5,930 nt of DNA from Pyrinomonadaceae bacterium (GTDB lineage: Bacteria > Acidobacteriota > Blastocatellia > Pyrinomonadales > Pyrinomonadaceae). Numbering within the stretch: position 1 is the stretch's first letter; the number at the start of each line of letters is the position of its first letter. The notes under the pieces were generated by a model. It saw only the letters and a program-made list of their open reading frames with translations, was not told where the DNA came from and did no database searches. Location: positions 1 through 5,930 of the forward strand of contig JACCTF010000487.1 of NCBI GenBank assembly GCA_013812565.1, read 5' to 3'. This document shows, in pieces, positions 5,511 to 5,930 of this stretch. The translations under genes and the position numbers were made by a program.

Positions 5511-5930
5511 CCCCGCGCACGCCTTCTGTTTGTTGTTCGAAGATGTATGACAAGGATTTATAGATGAGCTTCGCGCAGAGGAAGGCCGAGGCATTGTGGC
5601 CCTCTGTGTAGGAGTATTCGACCAAGTCCATGCCGACGATGCGGCGGCCGTGGGCAAGTGTGCGGATCAAACCGAGAACCTCATACCAGTTGAGTCCGCC
5701 CGGCTCCGGCGTGCCCGTCTGTGAAACCAACGACGGATCAAGGCCATCAATGTCGATTGTTAAGTAGACGTTCTCGCTTAATCCTTCTACAGCTTCTTCC
5801 CACCAATCGGTGCGACCCACAATGTCTTTGGCCCAGAAGATGCGCGTCGGCAACTGAGCGATGGCGCGCGCCTCTTCAGCGGACATCGAACGGATGCCGC
5901 ACTGAACCACACGCAAACCCAGGTCGCCGG
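5506..5930 (-). CDS. speB: Agmatinase/arginase family ureohydrolase, C-terminal part
   Basis: The minus-strand frame is open through the right edge at 5930 and stops with TGA at 5508-5506, so only the last 140 or so residues are present and no start is visible. The core manganese motif is clear: TIDIDGLDPSLV followed by TGTPEPGGL, where the aspartates of DIDGLD bind the second half of the Mn pair. Upstream, QCGIRSMSAEE matches the VGIRS-type strand and loop of agmatinases. Near the end, GMDLVEYSY carries the conserved glutamate that contacts the guanidinium group, then AFLCAKLIYK forms the final helix. The family hydrolyses a guanidinium compound to an amine and urea; agmatine to putrescine is the likeliest reaction, but arginase, guanidinobutyrase or another specificity is possible without the N-terminal half (the GGDHS and DAHxD motifs lie outside). 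The gene converges on the ABC gene with 49 bases between stops. Confidence 0.88.
   Translation of the reverse strand, partial: GDLGLRVVQCGIRSMSAEEARAIAQLPTRIFWAKDIVGRTDWWEEAVEGLSENVYLTIDIDGLDPSLVSQTGTPEPGGLNWYEVLGLIRTLAHGRRIVGMDLVEYSYTEGHNASAFLCAKLIYKSLSYIFEQQTEGVRGE

Overview
The window looks like a chromosomal segment of a GC-rich, Gram-negative-type bacterium. The most telling clue is the first 112 bases, which encode the end of a protein with a PEP-CTERM/exosortase sorting tail. This tail, the visible GC-rich codon use, a heptanucleotide tandem repeat between genes and the style of the ABC ATPase suggest Acidobacteriota, perhaps class Blastocatellia. That placement is an inference from impression, not a proven assignment.

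Layout, left to right. (1) The 3' end of a PEP-CTERM surface or exported protein (2-112, +) is closed by a strong Rho-independent terminator (145-180). (2) A leader of about 240 bases follows, with no convincing gene. It holds a 13-base-period direct repeat, a possible promoter and a purine-rich ribosome binding site. (3) Five genes follow in tight + strand order: threonine synthase (425-1591), a small three-helix membrane protein of unknown function (1581-1970), an exported TPR protein (1943-3262), a metal-dependent phosphodiesterase/phosphatase of the alkaline phosphatase superfamily (3280-4563), and an ABC-2-type ATP-binding subunit (4620-5456). The first three overlap one another, and the fourth starts 17 bases after the third, or overlaps it if a GTG start is used. 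This reads as one transcription unit, with a possible internal promoter before the ABC gene. (4) A short convergent junction (5454-5510) carries a degenerate 7-base tandem repeat and an inverted partner. (5) The C-terminal part of an agmatinase/arginase-family enzyme lies on the minus strand and runs off the right edge (5506-5930).

Threonine synthase makes threonine, and the ureohydrolase probably acts in arginine/agmatine/putrescine metabolism. The membrane protein, the TPR protein, the phosphoesterase and the ABC ATPase have no obvious metabolic link to threonine. An exported TPR protein, a small membrane protein and a cytoplasmic phosphoesterase would fit an envelope-related role, but nothing in the sequence proves it. 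I found no CRISPR array, tRNA, rRNA, insertion sequence or phage gene. No clear novel defence or mobile system is present. The most open questions are the uncharacterised membrane/TPR/phosphoesterase trio and the repeat-bearing junctions.
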